From assembly GCF_030818795.1 (NCBI RefSeq), contig NZ_JAUTAY010000001.1:2232001-2296000 (forward strand): DNA of 64,000 nt. The letters run 5' to 3'. Numbering within the stretch: position 1 is the stretch's first letter; every line of letters starts with the position of its first letter. The position numbers were made by a program, and so were the translations under genes. Shown here in pieces: positions 52,116-60,798 of the stretch. The notes beneath the pieces were generated by a model that was not told the DNA's origin, made no database searches, and worked only from the letters and a program-made list of their open reading frames with translations. The DNA is from Microbacterium sp. SORGH_AS_0862 (GTDB lineage: Bacteria > Actinomycetota > Actinomycetes > Actinomycetales > Microbacteriaceae).

Positions 52116-52562
52116 ATGTCACGCAATGTCCGTCGCATGTCTTGCACGCCCGAAGATGTCTTCGCCGTGATGGCGGACGGCTGGCTGTACCCCTCGTGGG
52201 TGGTGGGGGCCTCACGGATGCGGTCGGTCGACGATTCCTGGCCGGCTGAGGGGGCGCAGCTGCACCACTCGTTCGGGGTCTGGCCGGTGCTGATCGACGA
52301 CACCACCCAGGTGCGCGAGTACGATGCGCCGCGGCGGATCGTGCTCCGTGCGCGCGGCTGGCCGATGGGGGAGGCACGCGTCGTGATCGAGGTGCGATCG
52401 AGCGAGGACGGATGCGTGGTGCGCATCACGGAGGACGCGGTCGCCGGCCCCGGAGCGTGGATACCGCGGTGGATCATGAACCCGCCGCTGCACCTGCGCA
52501 ACGCCGAGACGCTGCAGCGATTGGCCTTCCTGGCGGAGGGTCGCGCCGCGAGAGGGGGATGA
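52116..52562 (+). CDS. SRPBCC family protein
   Basis: A 148-residue protein with the START/SRPBCC fold: SCTPEDVFAVMADGWLYPSWVVGASRMRSVDDSWPAEG, then HHSFGVWPVLIDD, and a final amphipathic helix LHLRNAETLQRLAFLAEGR. It binds hydrophobic ligands by family. It precedes the FAD oxidoreductase by seven bases on the same strand, and the two are likely to act on the same lipid-like substrate. GGAGG lies nine bases before ATG 52116. Confidence 0.85.
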   Translation: MSRNVRRMSCTPEDVFAVMADGWLYPSWVVGASRMRSVDDSWPAEGAQLHHSFGVWPVLIDDTTQVREYDAPRRIVLRARGWPMGEARVVIEVRSSEDGCVVRITEDAVAGPGAWIPRWIMNPPLHLRNAETLQRLAFLAEGRAARGG

Positions 52563-52569
52563 TCGAAGG

Positions 52570-54021
52570 GTGAGCGATCTCGACGTCATCGTGGTCGGAT
52601 CGGGGCCGAATGGACTCGCAGCCGCCGTGACCCTCGCCAGGGCCGGACTCGTCGTCCGGGTCTACGAGCGCGCCGCGACCCTCGGCGGCGGCGCGTCCTC
52701 GGCCGGTCTGACGCTGCCCGGGTTCCTCCACGACGTGTGCTCGGCCGTGCATCCGCTCGCCTTCGAGTCCGCGTTCTTCCAGGCCTTCGGGCTCACCGAA
52801 CGCGTCGAGTTCGTGGTTCCCGAGGTCTCGTTCGCGCATCCGCTCGACGGCGGGCGTGCAGCGCTCGCGTACCGGGACCTCGACCGCACGAGTGAGGAGC
52901 TGGGGCGCGACGGTGCGGCCTACGCGCGGCTCATGCGTCCCTTGGCCGAGAACACGCGCCAGCTGGCCGAGCTGACCGGCGGCCCGCTGCTGCGCTTCCC
53001 GGCCGACCCTGTGTTCGCCGCGCGATTCGGCGTGCGCGTACTCGATCAGGGGTCGCCGCTCTGGGGGCGGAGGTTCCGCGAAGATGCAGCGCCCGCCCTC
53101 GTCACCGGCGTGGCCTCGCACTCGATCCTGCCGCAGCCGAGCCTCGCCGCATCCGGGGCCGGGCTCGCACTGGGCGCCTACGCGCACGCGCGCGGCTGGC
53201 CGATCCCGATCGGCGGCAGCCAGGCGATCGTCGACGCGATGGTGGCGGATCTGCGCGACCACGGAGTCGAGGTCGTGCGCGATCACGAGGTTCGCTCGCT
53301 CGCGGAACTGCCTCCGGCTCGCGCGGTGCTGCTGGATGTCACCCCCGCGGCGCTTCTGCGCATCGCCGGCGACGACCTGCCGCCCTCGTACCGGCAGGCG
53401 CTGGGCCGGTTCCGTTACGGAGCCGCCGTCGCCAAGGTCGACTTCGCGTTGTCCGCGCCCGTCCCCTGGGCCGATCCCGCGGTGGCGCAGGCCGGCACGG
53501 TGCACCTGGGCGGCACGCGGGGCGAGATCGCCGCCGCCGAGAACGACGTCGTGCACGGGCGGATGCCGGAGCGCCCCTACGTGCTCATCTCGCAGCCCTC
53601 GCTCTTCGACCGCACGCGCGCCCCCGACGGCGGGCACACCCTGTGGGCCTACACCCACGTGCCCGCCGGCAGCGACGCCGACCGGGAGGAGGCCGTCGTC
53701 GCCCAGATCGAACGGTTCGCACCCGGATTCCGCGACACGATCCTGGCCGCTCGTTCGCGCACCGCCGTCGACCTCGCCCGCCACAATCCGAACTACCCCG
53801 GCGGCGACATCGCTGCGGGCAGCCCCGACGTCGCGCAGCTGCTCAAACGCCCGGTGCTGCGCCGCGACCCCTGGCGCACGCCGCTTCCGGGGGTCTACCT
53901 GTGCTCGGCGTCGACCTCGCCCGGCCCGGGTGTGCACGGACTCGGCGGATGGTGGGCTGCGCGGAGCGCCCTGGGGCACGTGTTCGGCATCCCGGAGACG
54001 CCGTCGCTGTCACCGCGCTGA
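52570..54021 (+). CDS. Phytoene-dehydrogenase-like FAD oxidoreductase
   Basis: A 483-residue flavoprotein: VIVVGSGPNGLAAAVTLARAGLVVRVYE for FAD, LGGGASSAGLTLPGFLHDVCSAVHPL, and the C-terminal STSPGPGVHGLGGWWAAR. It is a paralogue in type, not in close sequence, of the flavoprotein at 14038. It is coupled to the SRPBCC gene and its last 12 bases overlap the convergent small gene. The substrate is unknown. Confidence 0.87.
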   Translation: MSDLDVIVVGSGPNGLAAAVTLARAGLVVRVYERAATLGGGASSAGLTLPGFLHDVCSAVHPLAFESAFFQAFGLTERVEFVVPEVSFAHPLDGGRAALAYRDLDRTSEELGRDGAAYARLMRPLAENTRQLAELTGGPLLRFPADPVFAARFGVRVLDQGSPLWGRRFREDAAPALVTGVASHSILPQPSLAASGAGLALGAYAHARGWPIPIGGSQAIVDAMVADLRDHGVEVVRDHEVRSLAELPPARAVLLDVTPAALLRIAGDDLPPSYRQALGRFRYGAAVAKVDFALSAPVPWADPAVAQAGTVHLGGTRGEIAAAENDVVHGRMPERPYVLISQPSLFDRTRAPDGGHTLWAYTHVPAGSDADREEAVVAQIERFAPGFRDTILAARSRTAVDLARHNPNYPGGDIAAGSPDVAQLLKRPVLRRDPWRTPLPGVYLCSASTSPGPGVHGLGGWWAARSALGHVFGIPETPSLSPR

Positions 54022-54318
54022 GCGCAGCCGTTCCCAGTCCACGTCGATCGTGCGGGGGAGCGCGCGGGAGAACCGCGCCGGCAGCACCGTGCCGGGCTCC
54101 GGCCAGTACCGGGTGTCGATCACGACCTCGACCGACGCCGTCGCGCCTTGGAAGCCCTCGGCGGCGAGGGCCACCTCGACCGTGCAGCTCTGGTGACGCC
54201 GCCGAGAAGACGGCGCGGTCGCCGACAGGATGCGGGCGGTGCCGATCCAGGGTGAGCCGAGCCCCGATTCGGTCAGCCTGTCCAGCGCCTCGGCTGCCTG
54301 CTCGGTCCAGTCCTCCAT
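54010..54318 (-). CDS. Hypothetical protein of 102 residues
   Basis: A small soluble protein with an N-terminal helix (TEQAAEALDRLTESGLG), a beta-rich core (CTVEVALAAEGFQGATASVEVVIDTRYWPEPG) and a C-terminal DVDWERLRSAR. I do not recognise a family. Homologues of this shape seem common in Microbacterium. It is convergent with the FAD oxidoreductase (12-base overlap) and divergent from metY. A TATCGT box lies seven bases before the ATG. Confidence 0.6.
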   Translation of the reverse strand: MEDWTEQAAEALDRLTESGLGSPWIGTARILSATAPSSRRRHQSCTVEVALAAEGFQGATASVEVVIDTRYWPEPGTVLPARFSRALPRTIDVDWERLRSAR

Positions 54319-54435
54319 GTCACCGACGATAGCGACCGGCGCGTGTGCGCCGACGCACGCCGACACACGAATCGGGGCGGCGCCGAGCGGCCGGTAGGCT
54401 GCGGGAAACCCGCATCCCCCTTCGAAAGGGCCCTC

Positions 54436-55725
54436 ATGGCCGACCGCGAATACGGCTTCCGCACGCGCGCCATCCACGCCGGCAACATCCCCGACGCCGT
54501 CACCGGCGCCCGTGCGCTGCCGATCTACCAGTCCTCGGCGTTCGTCTTCGACGACACGGAGGATGCGGCCGCGCGCTTCGCGCTGCAGAAGTACGGCAAC
54601 ATCTACAGCCGTCTGGCGAACCCGACGACGGCGTCGTTCGAGGAGCGAATCGCCTCGCTCGAGCAGGGCCTCGGCGCCGTGGCCACCTCCAGCGGACTCT
54701 CGGCGCAGTTCATCACGTTCGCCTCGCTGGCGGGGGCGGGCGACCACATCGTGGCCAGCGCCAACCTCTACGGCGGCTCCATCACCCAGCTCGACGTGAC
54801 GCTGCGCCGATTCGGCGTGGAGACCACGTTCGTGGCCTCGGCGGACCCCGCCGATTACGCCGCCGCCATCACCGACCGCACCAAGGCGGTGTTCGCGGAG
54901 ACGGTGGCCAACCCCTCCGGCGAGGTCGCCGACATCGAGGGCCTCGCAGCGGTCGCCCACGCCGCCGGTGTCCCGCTCGTGATCGACTCGACGGTCGCCA
55001 CGCCCTACCTGTGTCGTCCGATCGAGTGGGGCGCCGACATCGTCGTGCACTCCGCCACCAAGTTCCTCGGCGGTCACGGCACCTCTCTGGGCGGGGTCGT
55101 CGTCGAGTCGGGCCGCTTCGACTGGTCGAGCGAGCGCTTCCCCCTCTTCACCGAGCCGGTGCCGAGCTACGGCGGACTCGAGTGGTCCGGAAACTTCGGC
55201 GAGTACGCCTTCCTCACCCGCCTGCGCGCCGAACAGCTGCGCGACATCGGCCCGGCGCTCGCGCCGCACTCGGCCTTCCTGCTCGCCCAGGGCGTCGAGA
55301 CGCTGCCGTACCGCATGAAGGCGCACGTCGAGAACGCGCGTGCCGTGGCCGAATGGCTCGATGCCGACCCGCGCGTCGAGTACGTCACCTGGGCGGGGCT
55401 TCCCGGCCACATCCACCACGACCGGGCCAAGAAGTATCTTCCGGAGGGCCCCGGCGCCGTCTTCAGCTTCGGGGTCAAGGGCGGTCGCGCGGCCGGTCGC
55501 ACGTTCATCGAGTCGGTCGATCTCGCCAGCCACCTCGCCAACATCGGCGACGCGAAGACGCTCGTCATCCACCCCGCATCCACGACCCACGCGCAGCTCA
55601 CCGAGCAGCAGCTCATCGACGGCGGCGTGCTGCCGGGGCTCGTGCGCATCAGCGTCGGCATCGAGGACGTCGACGACATCATCTACGACCTCGACCAGGC
55701 CCTCGCCGCCGCGCAGGAGGCATGA
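54436..55725 (+). CDS. metY: O-acetylhomoserine sulfhydrylase (MetY)
   Basis: A 429-residue PLP enzyme of the Cys/Met metabolism family. It makes homocysteine from O-acetylhomoserine and sulfide. The PLP lysine is Lys209 in HSATKFLGGHGTSLGG, and the longer length and the opening YGFRTRAIHAGN, PIYQSSAFVF mark MetY rather than MetB/MetZ. Also seen is YNIYSRLANPT-type KYGNIYSRLANPT. ATG 54436 follows GAAAGGG. It feeds MesD encoded at 30315. The next gene starts within its stop. Confidence 0.93.
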   Translation: MADREYGFRTRAIHAGNIPDAVTGARALPIYQSSAFVFDDTEDAAARFALQKYGNIYSRLANPTTASFEERIASLEQGLGAVATSSGLSAQFITFASLAGAGDHIVASANLYGGSITQLDVTLRRFGVETTFVASADPADYAAAITDRTKAVFAETVANPSGEVADIEGLAAVAHAAGVPLVIDSTVATPYLCRPIEWGADIVVHSATKFLGGHGTSLGGVVVESGRFDWSSERFPLFTEPVPSYGGLEWSGNFGEYAFLTRLRAEQLRDIGPALAPHSAFLLAQGVETLPYRMKAHVENARAVAEWLDADPRVEYVTWAGLPGHIHHDRAKKYLPEGPGAVFSFGVKGGRAAGRTFIESVDLASHLANIGDAKTLVIHPASTTHAQLTEQQLIDGGVLPGLVRISVGIEDVDDIIYDLDQALAAAQEA

Positions 55726-56309
55726 TGAACGACGTGACCGCCGCCGAGGAGACCGTCGAGACCCGCCTGCCGAACGGGCTGACGTGCGCCCTGCCCGCCA
55801 GCTCGCCCCTCGCCAAGCTGCTGCGCTCGCAGCGCACGTGGGAGGGGCCGGGTGCGAAGGAACGCCTCGCGATCCTTCGCGCCGCGAAGAGCATCGCGAT
55901 CGTCGGCGCCTCCGCGAATCCGGCGCGCTCGAGCTACTTCGTCGGCACGTACCTCCTGCAGTCCGGCGACTACCGGGTGTACTTCGTGAACCCGAACGCC
56001 ACCGAGATCCTCGGTCAGCCCGCCTACCCCGATCTCGCCTCGCTGCCGGAGGTGCCCGACATCGTCGACGTCTTCCGCCGCGCCGACGACATCCCCTCGG
56101 TCATCGACGACGCCCTCGCGGTCGGCGCGCCCACCGTCTGGGTGCAGCTCGGGATCTGGAACGAGGATGCGGCCCGCTACGGTGAGAGCAAGGGGCTGAC
56201 CGTCGTCATGGATCGCTGCATCAAGATCGAGCACGCGCGCTTCCATGGCGGCCTGCACCTCATGGGGTTCGACACCGGCCAGATCAGCTCCCGGCGCACG
56301 CTGCGGTGA
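55722..56309 (+). CDS. CoA-binding domain protein
   Basis: A 195-residue protein with a Rossmann-type CoA_binding domain: SIAIVGASANPARSSYFVGTYLL, YRVYFVNPNATEILGQPAYPDLASLPEVPDIVDVFRR, then VWVQLGIWNEDAARYGESKGLTVVMDRCIKIEHAR. Such proteins commonly follow metY in actinobacteria. The role is unknown. The start overlaps the metY stop (ATGA), and the stop overlaps the ClC gene (GTGA), so the three are coupled. Confidence 0.88.
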   Translation: MMNDVTAAEETVETRLPNGLTCALPASSPLAKLLRSQRTWEGPGAKERLAILRAAKSIAIVGASANPARSSYFVGTYLLQSGDYRVYFVNPNATEILGQPAYPDLASLPEVPDIVDVFRRADDIPSVIDDALAVGAPTVWVQLGIWNEDAARYGESKGLTVVMDRCIKIEHARFHGGLHLMGFDTGQISSRRTLR

Positions 56310-57583
56310 GCGCGACGCGGCTGCGCCCCGCCGTCGGTCACCTCACGCGGATCGGCGCGGCGACCCTCCTCGCGGGTGTCGGTACGGGCCTCGCCGTGCT
56401 CCTGTTGGTCTGGATCGTCCACTCGATCGAGCACCTCGTCTGGGGCGAGGGCCGAGGCCCCTTCCTCGACGGTCTCGCCGCACCATCCGAGTTCTGGCTG
56501 CCGCTGGTCACGGTCAGCGCGGCCGGCGTCATCGCGGCCGTCGGCTGGTACCTCATCCGCCGTTTCGGGCGTCCCGTGGCGAGCGTCGAGCAGGGCGTCT
56601 CAGGGCGACGGATGCCGGTGCTGGAGACCCTCGTCGACACGGTCCTGCAGGTCGTCTCGGTCGCGCTGGGCGCCTCGATCGGCAAGGAGGTCGCCCCGCG
56701 AGAGCTCGCCGCAATGGCGTCGTCGAAGGTCGTCGGTTGGTTCCGCCTGACGCCGCGCTGGCGTCGCATCCTGATCGCTTCGGCCGCGGGCGCGGGTCTC
56801 GCGGCCGTCTACAACGTGCCGCTGGGCGGCGCGGTGTTCTCGGTGGAGATCCTCCTCGGCGAGTTCTCGATCGCCGCCGCCGTGACCGCGCTCGCGGTCA
56901 GCGCGATCGCCACGCTGGTCGCGCGGCCGCTCGTGGGCGACCAGTCGCTCTACGACCTGGGATCGATCGAGGTCAACGCGTCTCTGCTCGTCGCGGCTCT
57001 CGTCATCGGACCGCTGATGGGAGTCGTCGCGACCAGCTTCGTGGCGGCGACCAAGCGCCTGAGCGCCTTCCGGCCCACCGGCTGGAAGCTGCTCGTCGTG
57101 CTCCCGATCGTGTTCGCCGCCGTCGGCGCCGTCGGGATGTTCTTCCCGCTCATCCTCGGAAACGGGCGCGCCCTGGCGACCGCCGGCTTCGAGCTGAGCG
57201 AGCCGGTCGTGTTCCTGCTCGTCCTCGCCGTGCTGAAGTACGTCGCGACGACGCTCTCCCTCGGCGCGGGCGCCATCGGCGGAACGCTGCAGCCCTCGGT
57301 CGCGATCGGTGCCGCACTGGGAGCGGCAGCGGCGGCGGGATGGGCCCTGCTCTGGCCCGGGGCGAGCGGCACGGGACTCGCCGTCGTCGCCGCGGCCGCC
57401 TTCCTCGCCGCGAACATGCGCGCGCCGTTCACCGCGATCGCCCTGATCATCGAGTTCACCGACACGGGTTTCTCTCTGCTACTGCCGATGTTCCTCGCTG
57501 TCGCCGGTTCGCTCGCGGTCGCGGGGCTGCTCAAGCGCGGCGGTCTCGCCGGCTTCACGCCGGTCGACCCCGGTCGCGAGTAG
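56306..57583 (+). CDS. ClC-family chloride channel/antiporter
   Basis: A 425-residue membrane protein with about ten to twelve helices. ClC landmarks are ASIGKEVAPRELAAM (the GKEGP-type selectivity region), SAAGAGLAAVYNVPLGGAVFSVEILLG, and GAGAIGGTLQPSVAIGAALGAA. No CBS domains follow, so regulation by nucleotides is unlikely. It is the last gene of the metY run. A hairpin at 57620 may end the transcript. Confidence 0.9.
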   Translation: MSATRLRPAVGHLTRIGAATLLAGVGTGLAVLLLVWIVHSIEHLVWGEGRGPFLDGLAAPSEFWLPLVTVSAAGVIAAVGWYLIRRFGRPVASVEQGVSGRRMPVLETLVDTVLQVVSVALGASIGKEVAPRELAAMASSKVVGWFRLTPRWRRILIASAAGAGLAAVYNVPLGGAVFSVEILLGEFSIAAAVTALAVSAIATLVARPLVGDQSLYDLGSIEVNASLLVAALVIGPLMGVVATSFVAATKRLSAFRPTGWKLLVVLPIVFAAVGAVGMFFPLILGNGRALATAGFELSEPVVFLLVLAVLKYVATTLSLGAGAIGGTLQPSVAIGAALGAAAAAGWALLWPGASGTGLAVVAAAAFLAANMRAPFTAIALIIEFTDTGFSLLLPMFLAVAGSLAVAGLLKRGGLAGFTPVDPGRE

Positions 57584-57619
57584 CCGCAGGTCGGCCTGCC
57601 GAGACTCCGCGCGTCGCGG

Positions 57620-57649
57620 CGAGCGAGCATCAGATCGTGTGCTCGCTCG
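57620..57649. terminator. Hairpin between the convergent ClC and TetR genes
   Basis: CGAGCGAGCA (57620-57629) pairs perfectly with TGCTCGCTCG (57640-57649) across a ten-base loop. There is no T tract. Its place between convergent genes suggests a shared terminator. Confidence 0.45.
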
Positions 57650-57661
57650 ATGAACGGGTGC

Positions 57662-58342
57662 TCACTCGACGGGGCGAGACTTGGCGAGGCGTGCCGCAAC
57701 GGCGGCGATGACGGCATCGACGTCGAAGGCGAACTGCGCGTCGCCGTAGGCGTCGAAACCGCTCGCGTCGAGCCGGCGCAGCAGGCTGAGATCCGTGGCG
57801 CCCGTCTCGCGGAGCATTCCGCGGAACTGCGCGACCTGCGGATGTCCGCCCGCCCCCGCGGCCGCGACCTCCTCCCGGGCGAAGCCCGTCGCGACGGTCG
57901 TCAGCAGCAGGAGAGTGCGCCCGGCGGTGACCTCGTCGAGCCCGCCCTCGAGCAGCCGTTCCAGCACGACCTCGGCGGGCCGGACCGCGGCGAGGGTCGC
58001 CCGCGACAGGGTGCGGAAGTGCTCGACGAGGGCGCCCGAGGCCACCAGCGACTGCCGCATCCCCTCGGCGAAGGTGCGACAGGCCTGCGGCCACGGCGCA
58101 TCCGAGGGGATCTCGAGCGCCGCGATGCGGGTCAGGAACACGTCCTCGGCGAGCAGCTCCAGCAGGCCCTCACGCCCGTGCACGTAGTGATGGAGCGCCT
58201 TGCGGTCGACCCCGAGCGCGTCGGCGACACCCTGCATCGTGAGCTGCTCCGACGGCAGCGCCCGCGCCGTGTCGAGGATCGCGGCGCGGTCCAGTCCTGC
58301 GCGTTCACCGCGTCCTCGACGGGAGGGGGATTCTGGCGTCAC
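57662..58342 (-). CDS. TetR-family regulator with TetR_C domain
   Basis: A 226-residue regulator. The HTH reads LDRAAILDTARALPSEQLTMQGVADALGVDRKALHHYVHGREGLLELLAED, and the rest is the TetR_C-type ligand domain (HFRTLSRATLAAV, TVATGFAREEVAAAG). The GTG at 58342 follows GAGGAGACGGAG. It is divergent from the SDR gene, and an inverted repeat in the gap is a likely operator. Confidence 0.87.
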   Translation of the reverse strand: MTPESPSRRGRGERAGLDRAAILDTARALPSEQLTMQGVADALGVDRKALHHYVHGREGLLELLAEDVFLTRIAALEIPSDAPWPQACRTFAEGMRQSLVASGALVEHFRTLSRATLAAVRPAEVVLERLLEGGLDEVTAGRTLLLLTTVATGFAREEVAAAGAGGHPQVAQFRGMLRETGATDLSLLRRLDASGFDAYGDAQFAFDVDAVIAAVAARLAKSRPVE

Positions 58343-58398
58343 GTCGGCTCCGTCTCCTCGATCTTCTCGGGCGCATCGGTCCTGACGAGCGTAGTATT

Positions 58399-58410
58399 TC
58401 CCGTGCGGGA
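58399..58410. promoter_or_regulatory. Candidate TetR operator
   Basis: Inverted repeat TCCCG-TG-CGGGA, flanked by AT-rich bases (TATTTCCCG, GGGATTTG), in the divergent gap between the TetR and SDR genes. Confidence 0.5.
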
Positions 58411-58456
58411 TTTGTCCGTCGAACGGCGACGGCCCGCTCGAGAGAAGGGCTCTGCA

Positions 58457-59470
58457 ATGTCGGAGAGTGTGGTGTTGACCGCGAACAGCACGATCGCGCA
58501 ATGGCTGGATCACCCCGTCGGGGGCGACCTCATCCGCGGGCTGCTCGCCGCATCGGGCACGACGGAGGACGCGCTGGGCCCCGTCCGATCCCAGCCGCTC
58601 CAACAGCTCGTCGCGCTGAGCCAGGGGCAGCTGCCGCAGTCCGTGGTCGACGATCTCGTCCGTCAGGCGAACGGCGGCACGATGCCCGAGCAGACGGGCC
58701 CTGCGCCGTGGGTCGAGCGCGTGGTCGCGGGCCGCTTCGCCGGTCGCACCGTGATCGTCACGGGAGCCGCATCCGGGATCGGACGCGCCGTGGCGTCGCG
58801 CGTGCTCCGAGAGGACGGCCGCGTCATCGCCGTCGACATCTCCTCCGATCGCCTGGACGAGCTGGTGGCGGCGCACGGCGGGGAGAAGCTCGTGGCGGTC
58901 GCCGGCGACATCACCGACCAGGGGGCCGTCGACCGGATCGTCGCCGCCGCCGGAGAGCGGATCGACGCACTCGCGAACGTCGCCGGGATCATGGACGACT
59001 TCTCGCCGCTGGGTGAGACGACGGATGCGGTGTGGGAGCGCGTCATGTCCGTCAACGTCACGGGCACGTTCAAGCTGTCCCGTGCGGTGATCCCCGCGAT
59101 GACCGCGGCCGGAGGCGGCGCCATCGTGAACGTCGCCTCCGAGGCGGGCCTGCGCGGCAACGCCGCGGGGAACGCGTACACGGTCTCGAAGCACGCCGTG
59201 GTCGGGCTCACCAAGTCCGCCGCATTCATGTACGGCCCCGCGGGGATCCGGGTGAACGCCGTAGCGCCAGGAGCGGTCGCCACCGGGATCGCGCTGCCGC
59301 CGCACCTCTCCGAGAGCGGGCGCGCCCGGGTGTCGCCCTTCGAGCAGCTCATCCCGACCGTGGCCACGGCGGAACAGCTCGCCGCATCCATCACCTTCCT
59401 GCTCTCGGACGACGCTGCCAACATCAATGGGGTGATCCTCGCGTCCGACGGAGGGTGGTCGGTGCAGTGA
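58457..59470 (+). CDS. Short-chain dehydrogenase with an N-terminal helical extension
   Basis: A 337-residue protein in which a classical SDR domain begins only at about residue 97: VIVTGAASGIGRAVASRVL, NVAGIMDD, the catalytic serine in NVASEAGL and the YTVSK motif, ending DGGWSVQ. The first 85 residues are a separate helical region (TIAQWLDHPVGGDLIRGLL, then LQQLVALSQGQLPQSVVDDLV). This resembles the short helical tail seen at the end of some GH3 glycosidases, a resemblance I hold with low confidence. ATG 58457 begins this conserved-looking extension. It is divergent from the TetR gene. Confidence 0.83.
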   Translation: MSESVVLTANSTIAQWLDHPVGGDLIRGLLAASGTTEDALGPVRSQPLQQLVALSQGQLPQSVVDDLVRQANGGTMPEQTGPAPWVERVVAGRFAGRTVIVTGAASGIGRAVASRVLREDGRVIAVDISSDRLDELVAAHGGEKLVAVAGDITDQGAVDRIVAAAGERIDALANVAGIMDDFSPLGETTDAVWERVMSVNVTGTFKLSRAVIPAMTAAGGGAIVNVASEAGLRGNAAGNAYTVSKHAVVGLTKSAAFMYGPAGIRVNAVAPGAVATGIALPPHLSESGRARVSPFEQLIPTVATAEQLAASITFLLSDDAANINGVILASDGGWSVQ

Positions 59471-59487
59471 CGTCTCGGGGGCGGCGG

Positions 59488-59493
59488 TAGGCT
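59488..59493 (+). promoter_or_regulatory. -10 box TAGGCT, TauE exporter
   Basis: TAGGCT, six bases (CTCCCG), then GTG 59500. Confidence 0.6.
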
Positions 59494-59499
59494 CTCCCG

Positions 59500-60303
59500 G
59501 TGACCGACGCCCCCGCACGCGTGCTTGCGCCACGCACTCCCGCCTTCATCCTCACCTGCATCGCGACAGGGCTGCTGGCAGGTCTCCTGTCGGGACTGTT
59601 CGGCGTGGGCGGCGGCACCGTGATCGTTCCGCTACTGGTCCTGTTCCTGAAGTTCGACCAGCGTCTCGCCGCGGGAACCTCGCTCGCCGCGATCGTGCCG
59701 ACCGCCGCCGTCGGCGTCATCTCCTATGCGGTGCACGGCTCGGTCGCGTGGGTGCCGGCGGTCCTGCTGGCTGTCGGCGCCGTCGTGGGCGCTCAGATCG
59801 GCACCTGGCTGCTGCCGAAGATCTCGCAGACGGCGCTGCGGTGGGGCTTCGTCGCCTTCATCGTCGTCGTGATCGCAAGCCTGTTCTTCGTCATCCCCTC
59901 CCGCGACGCGGAGATCGAGGTGACGATCTTGTCCAGCATCGCCCTGGTCGTCGTCGGGGTCTTCACGGGGATCATGGCCGGCCTCATCGGCGTCGGCGGA
60001 GGGGTGATCGTCGTTCCGGTGCTCGTACTGCTGTTCGGTGCGAGCGACCTGGAGGCCAAGGGTACGTCGCTGCTGTTCATGATCCCCACCGCCCTGTCGG
60101 GAACGATCGGCAACCTCCGTCGCAAGAACGTCGACCTCCTCGCGGCCGCGCTCGTCGGCGTCGCCGCCTGCACGACCACGGCGGTCGGTGCGTGGATCGC
60201 GACGTTGCTCGATCCCTTCGTCGCCAACATCCTGTTCGCCGCGTTCCTCGTCTTCATCGGCACGCAGATGGCGATCAAGGCCGTCCGCGGCCGCAAGCGC
60301 TGA
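59500..60303 (+). CDS. TauE/SafE family anion exporter
   Basis: A 267-residue membrane protein with about eight helices in two repeats, each opening with a glycine motif: GLLSGLFGVGGGTVIVPLLVLF and GIMAGLIGVGGGVIVVPVLVLLFG. These are TauE/SafE signatures. The family moves sulfite, sulfoacetate or related organic anions. The GTG is fixed by the leaderless-type box. It stands alone between the SDR and hadA. Confidence 0.88.
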   Translation: MTDAPARVLAPRTPAFILTCIATGLLAGLLSGLFGVGGGTVIVPLLVLFLKFDQRLAAGTSLAAIVPTAAVGVISYAVHGSVAWVPAVLLAVGAVVGAQIGTWLLPKISQTALRWGFVAFIVVVIASLFFVIPSRDAEIEVTILSSIALVVVGVFTGIMAGLIGVGGGVIVVPVLVLLFGASDLEAKGTSLLFMIPTALSGTIGNLRRKNVDLLAAALVGVAACTTTAVGAWIATLLDPFVANILFAAFLVFIGTQMAIKAVRGRKR

Positions 60304-60339
60304 GCGATTTCTGACGGCGGCCCGACTCGGGCCCCTCGG

Positions 60340-60345
60340 TAGGAT
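60340..60345 (+). promoter_or_regulatory. -10 box TAGGAT, hadA-hadB-murB operon
   Basis: TAGGAT, six bases (GGGGCT), then GTG 60352; probably drives the whole three-gene operon. Confidence 0.6.
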
Positions 60346-60351
60346 GGGGCT

Positions 60352-60798
60352 GTGCCCGTGAATCCCACCCTCGTCGAGCGCGCCTTCGAGCCGACACCGC
60401 CGTACCTCGTCGGTCGTGAGAAGGTGCGCGAGTTCGCCCGTGCCGTCTTCGCCACCGATCCCCAGCACACCGACCCGGCTGCTGCCCGGGCGCTCGGCTA
60501 CGCCGATGTCGTCGCGCCGCCGACCTTGGCGATGGTGATCCAGGACCTCACCCTGCAGCAGCTGCTCGCAGAGCCCGACTCGGGGATCGCCCTCGAGCGC
60601 ACGATCCACGCCGAGCAGCGCTTCCGCTACTCGCGGCCCATCGTCGCCGGCGACGAGCTCACCGCGCAGCTGCGCGTGACGGGCGTGCGCGCCGTGGGCA
60701 AGGGCGCCATGGTCACGAGCGAGGCCGAGGTGACGGATGCGGCGGGCGCACACGTCGTGACCGCCACATCCATCCTGCTGATCGGAGGCGAGGAATGA
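60352..60798 (+). CDS. MaoC-type dehydratase subunit (HadA/HadC-like)
   Basis: A 148-residue hot-dog-fold protein of the FAS1-like/MaoC N-terminal type: FEPTPPYLVGREKVREFARAVF, AAARALGYADVVAPPTLAMVI and IHAEQRFRYSRPIVAGDEL. It lacks the catalytic D-x4-H of HadB and would be the substrate-binding partner. It is coupled to hadB (ATGA). In actinobacteria without mycolic acids the pair is conserved beside murB, with an unproven substrate. Confidence 0.87.
   Translation: MPVNPTLVERAFEPTPPYLVGREKVREFARAVFATDPQHTDPAAARALGYADVVAPPTLAMVIQDLTLQQLLAEPDSGIALERTIHAEQRFRYSRPIVAGDELTAQLRVTGVRAVGKGAMVTSEAEVTDAAGAHVVTATSILLIGGEE

Noticed and set aside
54319..54435. SAM riboswitch upstream of metY
   Set aside because: The 117-base leader has no arrangement matching SAM-I, SAM-II or SAM-IV that I can recognise.
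57662..59533. A minus-strand frame of 623 codons extending the TetR gene far upstream
   Set aside because: Only the part from 58342 downward has protein-like sequence; the rest is antisense to the SDR gene. The GTG at 58342 has a good ribosome-binding site.
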